Shown here: one piece after another, positions 16,758 through 25,592 of the stretch
How the letters are laid out: each line of letters begins with the position of its first letter
How positions within the stretch are numbered: position 1 is the first letter of the stretch
Origin: CAVRCT01 sp963719645
Lineage (GTDB): Bacteria; Pseudomonadota; Gammaproteobacteria; DSM-16500
Reading direction: 5' to 3'
Length of the DNA stretch: 64,000 nucleotides
Assembly: GCA_963719645.1 (NCBI GenBank)
Contig: CAVRCT010000007.1
Coordinates: 558,001 to 622,000 of the forward strand
The notes under the pieces: generated by a model
What the model was told of the DNA's origin: nothing
Databases searched by the model: none
Seen by the model: the letters and a program-made list of their open reading frames with translations, nothing else
Program-made: the position numbers and the translations under genes

Positions 16758-18914
16758 ATGGCAAGCAGTAGAATTAAGACCGGCATGGGTTATCTCACCG
16801 CTGGCGGATCAACATTGTCCTTGGGCGCATTGAGTTTTTGCGGCATGTTGGTTTTGAGTCCTTCTATCCCGTTAGCGTGTCTCGCTTTTTTCCTGGCTGT
16901 TGCGATTGAGGGTGCCGTTTATCGACAAAATATTTTTAATGCGATGAATAGACTAGGCGATCAAGCCGCGGTCTTAAAAAATGCGATTGCTAAACGCGAA
17001 TTAGACAAGCTGATCGAAATAATTGAATCAGAAATAGAAACAGGTGTGATTCGCAATCCTGATTTGCACGCCAATACTTTTTTGCAAGATTATAGGATGC
17101 AAAAAAAATACTTACACGAGCTCGAAGAAAATTTGACTTATTATTTTGGTCAAAATAAAAAAACAGCTGAAAATGAAATTGAGCGAGTTAAATTGCGTTT
17201 ACGTAATATGGAAGAATTATTTATATTGCGCATTAAGAAAGAGAAGGTGGATGATGCAGATCAGGATATATTGGCGTCTGTTGATCAACTAACTTGTCGT
17301 CCAGAAATCATTAAGGATGTTGAACTAGAGAACGAGGTCAAAACAAAAGTTCGGCTGATGACAGCTACCATTGGCGTTGCTGGTTTGGCAGGCTTTTGTG
17401 CTGGATTTGTATCACTTTCTAGTATTTCAACGTGTTTGATTCAGATAGGTATCGCAGCAACGATTGCAACCTCGATTGCCGCGCCATTTGTGCCATTTGT
17501 TGTGTTAGGTTACGGATTGATGATGTATCGAACCGTAACAGATATGATTCAGAATGATACCATCAAAAAATGGATGCAGAGTGCCCGAGAATTTTTTAAA
17601 ACACCCAAGGCTGAACGCGGTCTAAAATTTTATGCGAAAGCAGTGGGTGTTGTGCTTTTGCTGGCTGTTGTTGTTGCGGCAACGGTTGCGACCGCTGGTT
17701 CTTGGTGGTATTTAGCGAAAGCCGGTGTTGCTCTTGTTCCGAAATTGCCCGATATCGGTGTGGCCATTGTCAGCGGGATTTTTTGGGCTTGCAGTTTGGT
17801 GCCAACTTTTTGTTTTAATTTAGTGAACAGTTTGAAATCCATCAAAAAAATCCCGAGTATTATTCGAAATTCATTCAGCAATGTGAAAAAGGATTTAAAA
17901 GAGACTTGGCGAAAAGAAAATTTCTTCCAATTTATTAATCCAATTCGATTGCTTCGTAAAGCATTTAAAGCCAGTATTTTTTCAGGGCATTTAGTGAGCA
18001 TGGCCGTCACGGGTGATCAGGTGCCTTGGATGCCGCCTGCAGTTTCTTTGCCGCCATCTGTTATTAATGAAGCAGCAACTGACCTTCATGTGGTTGTAGC
18101 TACTCCTCATGGTGATCATCATCACCATGAGGAGCATCATCAGGATGAGAAGCATTACCACGATGAAAAACATCACCATGGTAAGAAACACCATCATGGC
18201 CATGGTGGGATTAATAGACTGTTATGTTGTTATCATCACCATTCTGCGCATGAAGAAAAAACAACAATGACAAAACAATCGAATTCACTGCCTAAACACG
18301 AATCTTTTGCGGGTCATGCTGATTTGCGATCTGAATCAAAAACAACCGCTCACCATGCCCGCAGTGATCATTCATCACATGCTCATCACCACCATCACCA
18401 TAAACATGAAAAGCATGAAGAATGTGACCATCATCACGGTGATGCCATTATTAATGTTGTTGAAAAGGCGCTCGGTTATGTAGCGGCTGCATGGGATTGT
18501 TTATTTAGCTTTGGTCATAGTACGTGGGAAAATTCCAAGCGTAAGTTTTTTCCCGAAAAACAGTTGCCTGTTCTTGAAAAGCCTTTGTCATTTGAGGTGA
18601 AAAAATATGAATTGCGTCACCAATTGAGTCAGCAAGAAAAAGACTATCGAGCGCGGGGTATCGTCAATAAGGCTGACGAGTTTGCTAAATTGCGAGATAA
18701 AGTTATTCCAATCCGTGATGCAAAAGAAGTTCAAGAAACAGAAGTAAAATTTGCTGAACGAGTTGCTGAACATCTGGCTCAGGCTGTCAACGATGGTGTT
18801 CTTACACAGCATCGTCGTGCATATACTTCTTGTTTATTTGCGCCCAGATCGAAGCAATTTTTGCAAAATGTTAGGGAAGATAAATCGTTAGGATTGACGA
18901 AAGGTGTAAGGTAA
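16758..18914 (+). CDS. Unknown large membrane protein with histidine-rich segment
   Basis: No family was recognised. The 718-residue protein has hydrophobic segments near residues 12-50, a charged helical region (about 60-190), and further hydrophobic segments at about 197-255 and 295-360. A Pro/Ala linker leads into a His/Glu/Asp/Lys-rich stretch (about 448-560, with runs such as HHHHEEHH and HHHHHHKHEKHEECDHHH). A helical charged C-terminus follows (about 600-718). The His clusters resemble those of metal carriers and metallochaperones, so Zn/Ni/Co binding is plausible but not shown. The size, lack of enzyme motifs and membrane helices would also fit a translocated effector. The ribosome site is weak (CGGAA). 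Confidence 0.65.
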   Translation: MASSRIKTGMGYLTAGGSTLSLGALSFCGMLVLSPSIPLACLAFFLAVAIEGAVYRQNIFNAMNRLGDQAAVLKNAIAKRELDKLIEIIESEIETGVIRNPDLHANTFLQDYRMQKKYLHELEENLTYYFGQNKKTAENEIERVKLRLRNMEELFILRIKKEKVDDADQDILASVDQLTCRPEIIKDVELENEVKTKVRLMTATIGVAGLAGFCAGFVSLSSISTCLIQIGIAATIATSIAAPFVPFVVLGYGLMMYRTVTDMIQNDTIKKWMQSAREFFKTPKAERGLKFYAKAVGVVLLLAVVVAATVATAGSWWYLAKAGVALVPKLPDIGVAIVSGIFWACSLVPTFCFNLVNSLKSIKKIPSIIRNSFSNVKKDLKETWRKENFFQFINPIRLLRKAFKASIFSGHLVSMAVTGDQVPWMPPAVSLPPSVINEAATDLHVVVATPHGDHHHHEEHHQDEKHYHDEKHHHGKKHHHGHGGINRLLCCYHHHSAHEEKTTMTKQSNSLPKHESFAGHADLRSESKTTAHHARSDHSSHAHHHHHHKHEKHEECDHHHGDAIINVVEKALGYVAAAWDCLFSFGHSTWENSKRKFFPEKQLPVLEKPLSFEVKKYELRHQLSQQEKDYRARGIVNKADEFAKLRDKVIPIRDAKEVQETEVKFAERVAEHLAQAVNDGVLTQHRRAYTSCLFAPRSKQFLQNVREDKSLGLTKGVR

Positions 18915-18931
18915 TTATTCTAAAAACACGC

Positions 18932-19218
18932 TTTTTTATACAAATCCCCCTTGTTCCCAATGGTACTAGCTTAAGAACGTCGTCCCGGAATTTAGTAGCT
19001 CTTAACGAGCGCCTTTTGCTCGTTTAGAGCTACTTAATGTCCGGGATCCATCTTCAATTTATCGCCCTCTTGCTTTTAACTTATATGCTTTAAGCAAAAT
19101 GGATCCCGGACATTTACTGGCGCTAAATTCGCAAAAAGCGCTCATTAAGCGCCAGTAAATTCCGGGACGACGTTCTTAAGCTAGTACCATTGGGAACAAG
19201 GGGGATTTGTATAAAAAG
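18932..19218. repeat. Composite nested palindrome (family H outside, family 1 inside)
   Basis: The outer arms TTTTTTATACAAATCCCCCT and complement run on into TTGTTCCCAATGGTACTAGC and the family 1 arm AAGAACGTCGTCCCGGAATT. Inside, two hairpins (one with GAGCTAC, one with GGCGCT stems) flank a central stem GTCCGGGATCCAT/ATGGATCCCGGAC around about 50 bp of AT-rich sequence. The whole unit recurs in opposite orientation at 63731-64000. It extends another 70 bp at lower similarity (to about 19280). Confidence 0.92.
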
Positions 19219-19314
19219 AAGAAGTTTTTATTTGATATTTACCCCTCTTCTTTAGGAAGTTGGAGCGCGCCGGATGACAGCTCTTTCTTACAGAGAAGCT
19301 AACTTCAAAAATTT

Positions 19315-19986
19315 TCATTTCGGCACAGCAACAATATACATACCGGTTTGAGTATGACTGGGATTAAAGAAATATTTTGCGTTAAACCAATTTAATTGCA
19401 GCTCTTTTTGTGTCAGTGTATTAATTCCTGCAATATGCTGATGATGTTCATCGATAGAACTGGTGGAGCTTGGATCTGCAATAAACATCGTGCTGTTGCC
19501 ATCCTCTGTCTGATTCGCTTCAACATAACCAATGACTAACATGGCATGACCACTGTAATCATTCCAAACAATGATAGTGGGAATGTTGTGATTTAAATTA
19601 TAGATTAACGTATCCGTTGACACATTCATGCCGTAGTCAACATTGAAACCATGCGCTTCGAGCCAAGCTACCATGTTTTGTTGGCTTGTACCGGAAGTCG
19701 TAGTCCCCATTTCTCTGGCAAGACGCATTTCAGTCGTTTTATTCATTTCTGAATTTTTCAGCTTGCCATAATAGTGCAGTAAATTCATGATGACAGCCGG
19801 GCCACAGGTATAACTTGTTGTTTGTTGATAGCTGTAAGGATGAAGAAGTACTATCTTTTTAGTAGATGAGGGAACATCATAATTTTTAAACGTAGGATAA
19901 ATCGCTGCAGGATCTTGTGAACAAGATGCTAGGCAAAGTGTAATGTATGAGATGAGAAACAATAACTTAATGAAACGCATTCTCAA
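19315..19986 (-). CDS. C39-like papain-fold peptidase lipoprotein
   Basis: The 223-residue protein has a lipoprotein signal peptide (lipobox LASC, C22). A C39-like papain fold follows: nucleophile C61 in QQTTSYTCGPAVIMNLLHYYG, H147 in WNDYSGHAMLVIGYV and D171 in FIADPSS. C39-like domains cleave peptides (double-glycine leaders in bacteriocin systems) or are non-export C39-like proteases. No bacteriocin transporter or leader gene is near, so the substrate is unknown and the protein is probably anchored facing the periplasm. It ends just after the family 1 composite repeat. Confidence 0.78.
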   Translation of the reverse strand: MRMRFIKLLFLISYITLCLASCSQDPAAIYPTFKNYDVPSSTKKIVLLHPYSYQQTTSYTCGPAVIMNLLHYYGKLKNSEMNKTTEMRLAREMGTTTSGTSQQNMVAWLEAHGFNVDYGMNVSTDTLIYNLNHNIPTIIVWNDYSGHAMLVIGYVEANQTEDGNSTMFIADPSSTSSIDEHHQHIAGINTLTQKELQLNWFNAKYFFNPSHTQTGMYIVAVPK

Positions 19987-20220
19987 ATTCCTTGCTGAAT
20001 AAGCTTTATTATAAACCTCTTTTGTTGCATTTTATGATGAATTTTCGGTTGTCATTGCAACTGTTAGATTTAATGCAATTTTTTGTTTGTATCTACACGA
20101 ATTTGTTCTTTGAAAAAAAAAGGCCGGGAAGGATTTTATAAATTATTTTATGTGAATCCCCCTTTTTTTTCAAAGGGCGTTGTGGCGTAATTCCAAGTCC
20201 ATTGTTTATCAATTGCTAGA

Positions 20221-20436
20221 GCTGCTTAAGACAAGGGCTGTCATCCTGAGTGCTTAAGAAAGGGCTGTCATCCTGAGTGCTTTTCGCTCCGAAGGATCTC
20301 CCGCAAATTTCTGATGTTTGCTAAAAAATATTCTTAAGCATCTCTCTACTTTATAGGGGGATCCTTCGAAGCGAAAAGCGCTCAGGATGACAGTCCTTTC
20401 TTAAGCACCCAGGATGACAGCCCTTGTCTTAAGCGG
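20221..20436. repeat. Double-layer palindrome, family 6 (TCATCCTGAG type)
   Basis: The outer arms contain GCTTAAGACAAGGGCTGTCA on the left and the complement at about 20412-20435. Just inside, the same text recurs (GCTTAAGAAAGGGCTGTCAT), so each arm is a tandem duplication. The inner part has the TCATCCTGAGTGCTTTTCGC arm, ending in a GATCC-containing stem, with a 40-bp loop. Its right end overlaps the -35 region of the cyd promoter. Confidence 0.9.
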
Positions 20437-20442
20437 TATACT
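20414..20442 (+). promoter_or_regulatory. Probable promoter of the cyd operon
   Basis: ATGACA at 20414-20419 and TATACT at 20437-20442 are separated by 17 bp. They lie 39 bp before the cydP start. The -35 box is part of the right arm of the family 6 palindrome. No FNR or ArcA site was recognised with confidence. Confidence 0.5.
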
Positions 20443-20480
20443 ATGGCCTCGCAATACAGCAGATAACTCCAGGACATTTT

Positions 20481-20654
20481 ATGTTTAAACAGTTCAAGCT
20501 GCCTCATGAAATACTTTTTGTATTTGTCCTGAAATGTATCTTATTATTCTGTTTATGGTTTTTTTGTTTCTCGCATCCTATCGATAAAACATTAGCTCCA
20601 TCCGATATCGCCAATCATTTATTTCATTCTACTCTGGATAAACACCATGATTAA
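20481..20654 (+). CDS. cydP: CydP-like small membrane protein of bd oxidase
   Basis: The 57-residue protein has a short basic start, HEILFVFVLKCILLF and a single membrane helix (about residues 10-31), followed by SHPIDKTLAPSDIANHLF. This matches the small CydP subunit/maturation protein found before cydA in several gammaproteobacteria. It has an AGGA ribosome site 8 bp before the ATG. The stop overlaps the cydA start by 8 bp, so the two are translationally coupled. Confidence 0.75.
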   Translation: MFKQFKLPHEILFVFVLKCILLFCLWFFCFSHPIDKTLAPSDIANHLFHSTLDKHHD

Positions 20655-22179
20655 TATTGATGTTGTGCAACTTTCTCGTTTGCAATTTGGTTTGACTGCC
20701 ATGTATCACTTCTTGTTTGTTCCCCTGACGCTCGGTCTCTCGGTTTTGTTAGGCATCATGGAGACTCTCTATGTGTTGACGGGCAAGCTTATTTGGCGTG
20801 ACATTACTAAATTTTGGGGTGTGTTGTTCGGGATAAATTTCGCGATGGGTGTTGCGACTGGAATTACGATGGAATTTCAATTTGGCACCAACTGGGCATA
20901 TTATTCTCATTATGTGGGTGATGTATTTGGTGTGCCGTTAGCGATTGAAGGATTGATGGCATTTTTCTTAGAGGGGACTTTTGTCGGTTTATTTTTCTTT
21001 GGTTGGGATCGATTATCAAAAGGTGGCCATTTATTAGTGACTTGGTTGGTTGCGTTGGGCTCCAATTTGTCAGCACTTTGGATTTTAATTGCAAATGGTT
21101 GGATGCAGCATCCAGTCGGTGCCGCTTTTAATTTTCATACCATGCGGATGGAAGTGCAGAGTTTTGCAGATGTCTTATTTAATCCGGTCGCACAAGCCAA
21201 ATTTGTTCATACCATTAGTGCAGGGTATGTCACAGGGTCTGTGTTTGTGTTAGCGGTCAGTTCATTTTATTTATTGCGTCGGCGTAATTTAGAAATAGTT
21301 AAACGATCAATCACCGTAGCCGCTGCATTCGGTTTAGCGTCTGCTTTATCCGTTGTAGTATTGGGTGATGAAAGTGGTTATCTTGCAACACTTAATCAAC
21401 ATATGAAAATTGCTGCAATTGAAGGAATGTGGGAAACACAAACGCCACCTGCAAGTTTCAATTTAATTGGTTTGCCTGATCAAGCGCATCATCTCACGCG
21501 CGATCAAGTGCAAGTTCCTTATTTATTAGGTTTAATGGCGACACGTTCTTTTGATACACCGTTGCCCGGTATCATTGATTTGGTGGGTATTGCCCATACT
21601 CGCATTCAAACCGGCATACGTGCTTATGCTGCTTTACAAGAATTAAATAAAAACCCAAAAAATAGTGCCGCGCAAAAAACGTTAACCCAGTTTTCTCCGG
21701 ATTTAGGGTATGCATTATTACTCAAGCGTTATACTGAAAATGTAGTTGATGCGACACCTCAGCAAATTAATCAAGCAGCCTGGGATACAGTCCCTGCCGT
21801 ATTGCCATTGTTTTTAAGTTTTCGGGTGATGGTAGCGACTGGATTTTTCTTAATTCTATTATTCGCAACAGCATTTGTGGTCGTCGCAAAATGTTTATGG
21901 GATAAGCGCTGGTTTTTTTGGGTAGCATTATTTAGTTTTCCGTTGCCATGGATTGCTGCCGAAACAGGTTGGTATATTGCAGAAGGAGGTAGACAGCCTT
22001 GGGTGATTGAAGGTGTCTTGCCAACTTTTCTAGGGACGTCTTCTTTAACGAGCAATGCGTTATATACTAGTGTGGCTGGATTTGTGTTGCTTTATACAAT
22101 GTTAGCCGTCGTCGAAATTTATTTGATGATTAAATATATTCGACTGGGACCTGAATACTTGCAATTAGCAGCCAAATAA
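20647..22179 (+). CDS. cydA: Cytochrome bd ubiquinol oxidase subunit I
   Basis: This is the heme-bearing subunit of the bd quinol oxidase, which reduces O2 with high affinity. The 510-residue protein has the conserved start LSRLQFGLTAMYHFLFVPLT with heme b595 ligand H21. It continues with MEFQFGTNW, GWMQHPVG, the periplasmic Q-loop region (KIAAIEGMWET, PDQ) and the GWYIAEGGRQPWVIEGVLPT segment. Nine membrane helices are expected. It lies in cydP-cydA-cydB-cydX, 11 bp before cydB. Confidence 0.97.
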   Translation: MINIDVVQLSRLQFGLTAMYHFLFVPLTLGLSVLLGIMETLYVLTGKLIWRDITKFWGVLFGINFAMGVATGITMEFQFGTNWAYYSHYVGDVFGVPLAIEGLMAFFLEGTFVGLFFFGWDRLSKGGHLLVTWLVALGSNLSALWILIANGWMQHPVGAAFNFHTMRMEVQSFADVLFNPVAQAKFVHTISAGYVTGSVFVLAVSSFYLLRRRNLEIVKRSITVAAAFGLASALSVVVLGDESGYLATLNQHMKIAAIEGMWETQTPPASFNLIGLPDQAHHLTRDQVQVPYLLGLMATRSFDTPLPGIIDLVGIAHTRIQTGIRAYAALQELNKNPKNSAAQKTLTQFSPDLGYALLLKRYTENVVDATPQQINQAAWDTVPAVLPLFLSFRVMVATGFFLILLFATAFVVVAKCLWDKRWFFWVALFSFPLPWIAAETGWYIAEGGRQPWVIEGVLPTFLGTSSLTSNALYTSVAGFVLLYTMLAVVEIYLMIKYIRLGPEYLQLAAK

Positions 22180-22190
22180 GGGAGTTACTT

Positions 22191-23333
22191 ATGCCAATCG
22201 ATTATGAACTGTTACGGGTTATTTGGTGGATGTTGTTAGGCGTGCTGCTCATGGGTTTTGCTGTCATGGATGGTTTTGATCTCGGTATCGGTATGTTGTT
22301 GCATCGTGTCGCACGTACCAATGAAGAACGTCGCATCGTGCTAAATACCATTGGTCCTGTCTGGGAAGGAAATCAAGTGTGGTTAATTTTGGGAGCCGGT
22401 GCGATTTTTGCTGCTTGGCCTGAAATTTATGCGGTGACTTTTTCGGGTTTTTATTTTGCGATGTTAATGATTTTGTTTGCGTTGATTTTACGTCCGGTGG
22501 GTTTTAAATATCGGAGCAAAATTGAAAACACCGCATGGCGTTCTTTATGGGATTGCGCTATTTTCATTGCAGGTTTTGTGCCTGCATTGTGTTTTGGTGT
22601 GGCGGTGGGAAATGTGTTACAAGGCGTTCCTTTTCACTTCGATGTTTTTTTAAGAAATTTTTACACCGGCAGTTTTATTGAATTATTAAATCCGTTTGCC
22701 GTGTTATGCGGATTGTTGAGCGTCAGTATGTTTCTAATGCATGGCGGAATTTTTTTAGCAGGAAAAACAGAAGGAGCCATTCAACAACGTGCGATTCGCG
22801 CGAGTCGATGGAGCGCCGTGTTGACGATTTTTTTATTTGCAGCAGCGGGCATCTGGATGGCTTTTCATATTCCAGGTTATGTGGTGACAACGCCAGTCCT
22901 GCATGACAGCCCTTCGAATCCATTATATAAAAAGGTCGCTGTGCAATTGGGTGCGTGGTTTAATAATTATCGCATTTTTCCAAGTTTATTGTGTGTGCCG
23001 GGTATTGGTTTTGTCGGCGCGATGGTTGCCATGTTAGCTGCTTCGCTGCGTTGGTTGAAATTGGCTTGGATAAGTAGCAGTTTCAGTATCGTGGGCATCA
23101 TCGCAACAGTGGGTGTGAGTATGTTCCCATTTATTTTGCCATCTTCTACGGATCCCAATATGAGTTTAATCGTGTGGGATGCATCGTCGAGTCAACTGAC
23201 ATTATTTATCATGTTAGTGGTCTCAGCGATTTTTATTCCACTCATTGTTTTATATACCAGCTGGGTGTATTACGTGCTGCGCGGAAAAGTCACGGCAGTG
23301 GATATTCAAAAAAATAAAACCAACGCTTATTAG
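22191..23333 (+). CDS. cydB: Cytochrome bd ubiquinol oxidase subunit II
   Basis: This is the second core subunit of bd oxidase. The 380-residue, multi-helix membrane protein starts with MPIDYELLRVIWWMLLGVLL and the CydB signature GFAVMDGFDLGIGML. It also has NTIGPVWEGNQVWLI and LRPVGFKYRSK. Its ribosome site GGGAG lies 6-7 bp before the ATG. It is followed after 10 bp by cydX. The maturation transporter genes cydDC are not in the window. Confidence 0.97.
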   Translation: MPIDYELLRVIWWMLLGVLLMGFAVMDGFDLGIGMLLHRVARTNEERRIVLNTIGPVWEGNQVWLILGAGAIFAAWPEIYAVTFSGFYFAMLMILFALILRPVGFKYRSKIENTAWRSLWDCAIFIAGFVPALCFGVAVGNVLQGVPFHFDVFLRNFYTGSFIELLNPFAVLCGLLSVSMFLMHGGIFLAGKTEGAIQQRAIRASRWSAVLTIFLFAAAGIWMAFHIPGYVVTTPVLHDSPSNPLYKKVAVQLGAWFNNYRIFPSLLCVPGIGFVGAMVAMLAASLRWLKLAWISSSFSIVGIIATVGVSMFPFILPSSTDPNMSLIVWDASSSQLTLFIMLVVSAIFIPLIVLYTSWVYYVLRGKVTAVDIQKNKTNAY

Positions 23334-23343
23334 GAGAAACAAT

Positions 23344-23445
23344 ATGTGGTATTTCTCGTGGATTTTAGGAACGGCATTTGCTTGTTCATTTGCGATTTTA
23401 TATGCATTGTGGTTTGAGTTGAAACAATATCGAGAAGAAAATTAA
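23344..23445 (+). CDS. cydX: Cytochrome bd small subunit CydX
   Basis: The 33-residue single-helix protein begins MWYFSWILGTAFACSFAILY, which is the CydX/CydX-YbgT pattern (MWYFxWILG). CydX stabilises the heme centres of bd oxidase. It starts 10 bp after the cydB stop with an AGGAG ribosome site 6-8 bp upstream. The 33 codons are normal for this subunit. Confidence 0.93.
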   Translation: MWYFSWILGTAFACSFAILYALWFELKQYREEN

Positions 23446-23462
23446 TTTATTCAATTATAACT

Positions 23463-23493
23463 CGTCATTGCTTCGCTCCTGCTCGCAATGACG
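23463..23493. repeat. Short family 3 hairpin
   Basis: CGTCATTGC ... GCAATGACG forms a 9-bp stem around a short loop, the minimal form of the family 3 palindrome seen at 13395 and 41152. It sits between cydX and the convergent rhomboid gene and may end both transcripts. Confidence 0.75.
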
Positions 23494-23509
23494 ATACAGC
23501 TTGGGATAT

Positions 23510-24106
23510 TCACGATACAAAACGCCAAAGTTCATTGGGCAAATAAACACATGCAATTCCTGCGAGAAAACCACATAAATGCGCTTCCCAAGAAACTTTT
23601 TTCTTCATGGGTAAAAGTCCCAGGAGGATTCCACCAAAATAGTAAAAAGCAAGCCCTGCAATAATCACGTCAATAGCGCTCGGATGTTGATAAGCCGTGA
23701 CTAAGATGTAACTGAAGTATCCCGAGATTAATCCACTTGCGCCAATGTGCACACCTTGACGAGCAATTAACCAAACGGCGAGCCCGCTTAACACGACAAT
23801 CACTAACGTAATCCAGATAAAATTGACGGTACCTTCAGTGGCAAGCAAGGCAATACCTAACACAAACAGTGGAATGGTATTAAAAAATAAATGGCGAAAA
23901 CCATCATGGAGAATCGGCGCAAACAGAATTCCAATTAAACCAAATAAACGGCGTGGCAAAATCCCAAAAATATTTAAATAAGATCCGGTTAGCCAATTGC
24001 CGATATTAATTAACCAGAGAATACCGATCACTTCACACCAGGGTTTTAAATAAAAACTACTTTGTTGTAAAAAATATTGTATTTGGACAATAAAATCATT
24101 AAACAT
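23510..24106 (-). CDS. Rhomboid-family intramembrane serine protease
   Basis: The 198-residue protein has six membrane helices. The rhomboid motifs are all present: HDGFRHLFFNTIPL (HxxxN type oxyanion residues), the nucleophile S124 in HIGASGLISGY, and H176 in WEAHLCGFLAG. These proteases cut membrane-spanning substrates within the bilayer; the substrate here is unknown. The protein has no N-terminal soluble domain such as that of GlpG. It converges with the cyd operon. Confidence 0.88.
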   Translation of the reverse strand: MFNDFIVQIQYFLQQSSFYLKPWCEVIGILWLINIGNWLTGSYLNIFGILPRRLFGLIGILFAPILHDGFRHLFFNTIPLFVLGIALLATEGTVNFIWITLVIVVLSGLAVWLIARQGVHIGASGLISGYFSYILVTAYQHPSAIDVIIAGLAFYYFGGILLGLLPMKKKVSWEAHLCGFLAGIACVYLPNELWRFVS

Positions 24107-24263
24107 GTCTGCTCCTCGATGACTGATAATAGGTAGCCTATGCCAGATTATCTATTCTATACCCACGCAGTTTAATGTAAAAACAACTGTAAAAACAAGC
24201 GGATAATATTTTACTCTTTTTGGTTTATAATGAAGAGACATGGTTTAATAATAAAGGTATTCC

Positions 24264-25592
24264 ATGAACCAACGAATGATCTTAACAATTCCATTGAGAC
24301 ATATATTGCTAAATGCAATTTTGTTGGTCGCGCTGACAATTATTTTTGCACTCAATTGTTTTCTGTATTTTCAAATGAGAAATGAAAGTCAATTTCATTC
24401 GATCGCTACCCTTATCTGGGCAGAAAATATATTTGTCGTCATTGGCCTTTTAAGTTATGCCATTTTATTTTATTTGCAATTATATCGAACCATCGAACGT
24501 CGCATTCAACAAGATAAAGCGACTCGAGAAATGAATGAGAGATTGGCGTACGATATGCAAGTATTAGGTATTCATACTGAAAAAATGCGTTTGATTGTCG
24601 AACTTAGTGAATTAGTCCAAGCGTGTGTGAATGTCGAGGAAGCGACGAAAGCGATTATTGTAAAATGTCGGAAAATTCTGCATTTTGCCGAAGGAACGTT
24701 ATACATTGTGAATCCTACTAATAACACCTTATTGGAATTTGCAATTGATTGGGGTGATCCTGTGGCGCATAAAAAAGCATTTATGATCGAACAATGCTGG
24801 GCATTGCGTAAAGCCGGTATTTATCAAGTCAAAAATCCACAAACAGATTTGATCTGTGATCACATGGCGCCAGATACGACGACGGCTTATATGTGTATCC
24901 CCTTGATGGCGCAAAATACTATTTTTGGCATGCTACATTTAGATTTTCCCAATGGCAATATTTCCTTAAACGATGAAGATCGATTATTGATTTCGATGAT
25001 CACAGAAACATTGTCGTTGGCATTGGCTAATATCAGATTGCGAGAAACACTTCGTGATCAGTCACTGCATGATAGTTTGACGAGCTTACCCAATCGACGC
25101 TACTTAGATGAATTTTTCTTAAAAGCCATTACCTTTGCGGAGCGTAATCAATCTAAGCTTGCGGTATTAATGATTGATATTGATTTCTTTAAACAATTTA
25201 ATGATAAATATGGGCATGAAGCGGGTGATATTATTTTGCAAGAATTGGGTTCTTTGTTTCAAAAAGAAATTCGCTTAAGTGATGTGATGTCTCGTTATGG
25301 CGGCGAAGAATTTTTATGTGTATTGCAAGATTGTGGTTTAGATGAAGCAAAACGACGTGCAGAAGAGTTACGTAAAAAAGTGTCTAAGCTGTCTTTGGTT
25401 TACAATACACATACATTAGATCACATTACAATTTCCATTGGCGTTGCGATCTATCCAGATGATGCGTTAACCATTAATGAAATTGTTGAGAAGGCGGATC
25501 AAGCATTATATGTGGCAAAAAATTCAGATCGCAATAAAGTGGTTATTTATTCCGAAGCGAAGCGATTTGCTCAGTTAAATCCTAATTTGTAA
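24264..25592 (+). CDS. Membrane GAF-GGDEF diguanylate cyclase
   Basis: This makes the second messenger c-di-GMP. The 442-residue protein has two N-terminal membrane helices (about 13-33 and 48-68) and a short coiled linker. A GAF domain follows (about 105-245), then a GGDEF domain with SLPNRRYLDEF, DIDFFKQFNDKYGHEAGD and an intact active site GGEEF from residue 346. An inhibitory I-site RLSD lies five residues upstream, so product inhibition is likely. A TATAAT at 24226-24231 may be its -10 box. It overlaps the convergent gene by 11 bp. No EAL-domain gene is nearby. Confidence 0.92.
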   Translation: MNQRMILTIPLRHILLNAILLVALTIIFALNCFLYFQMRNESQFHSIATLIWAENIFVVIGLLSYAILFYLQLYRTIERRIQQDKATREMNERLAYDMQVLGIHTEKMRLIVELSELVQACVNVEEATKAIIVKCRKILHFAEGTLYIVNPTNNTLLEFAIDWGDPVAHKKAFMIEQCWALRKAGIYQVKNPQTDLICDHMAPDTTTAYMCIPLMAQNTIFGMLHLDFPNGNISLNDEDRLLISMITETLSLALANIRLRETLRDQSLHDSLTSLPNRRYLDEFFLKAITFAERNQSKLAVLMIDIDFFKQFNDKYGHEAGDIILQELGSLFQKEIRLSDVMSRYGGEEFLCVLQDCGLDEAKRRAEELRKKVSKLSLVYNTHTLDHITISIGVAIYPDDALTINEIVEKADQALYVAKNSDRNKVVIYSEAKRFAQLNPNL

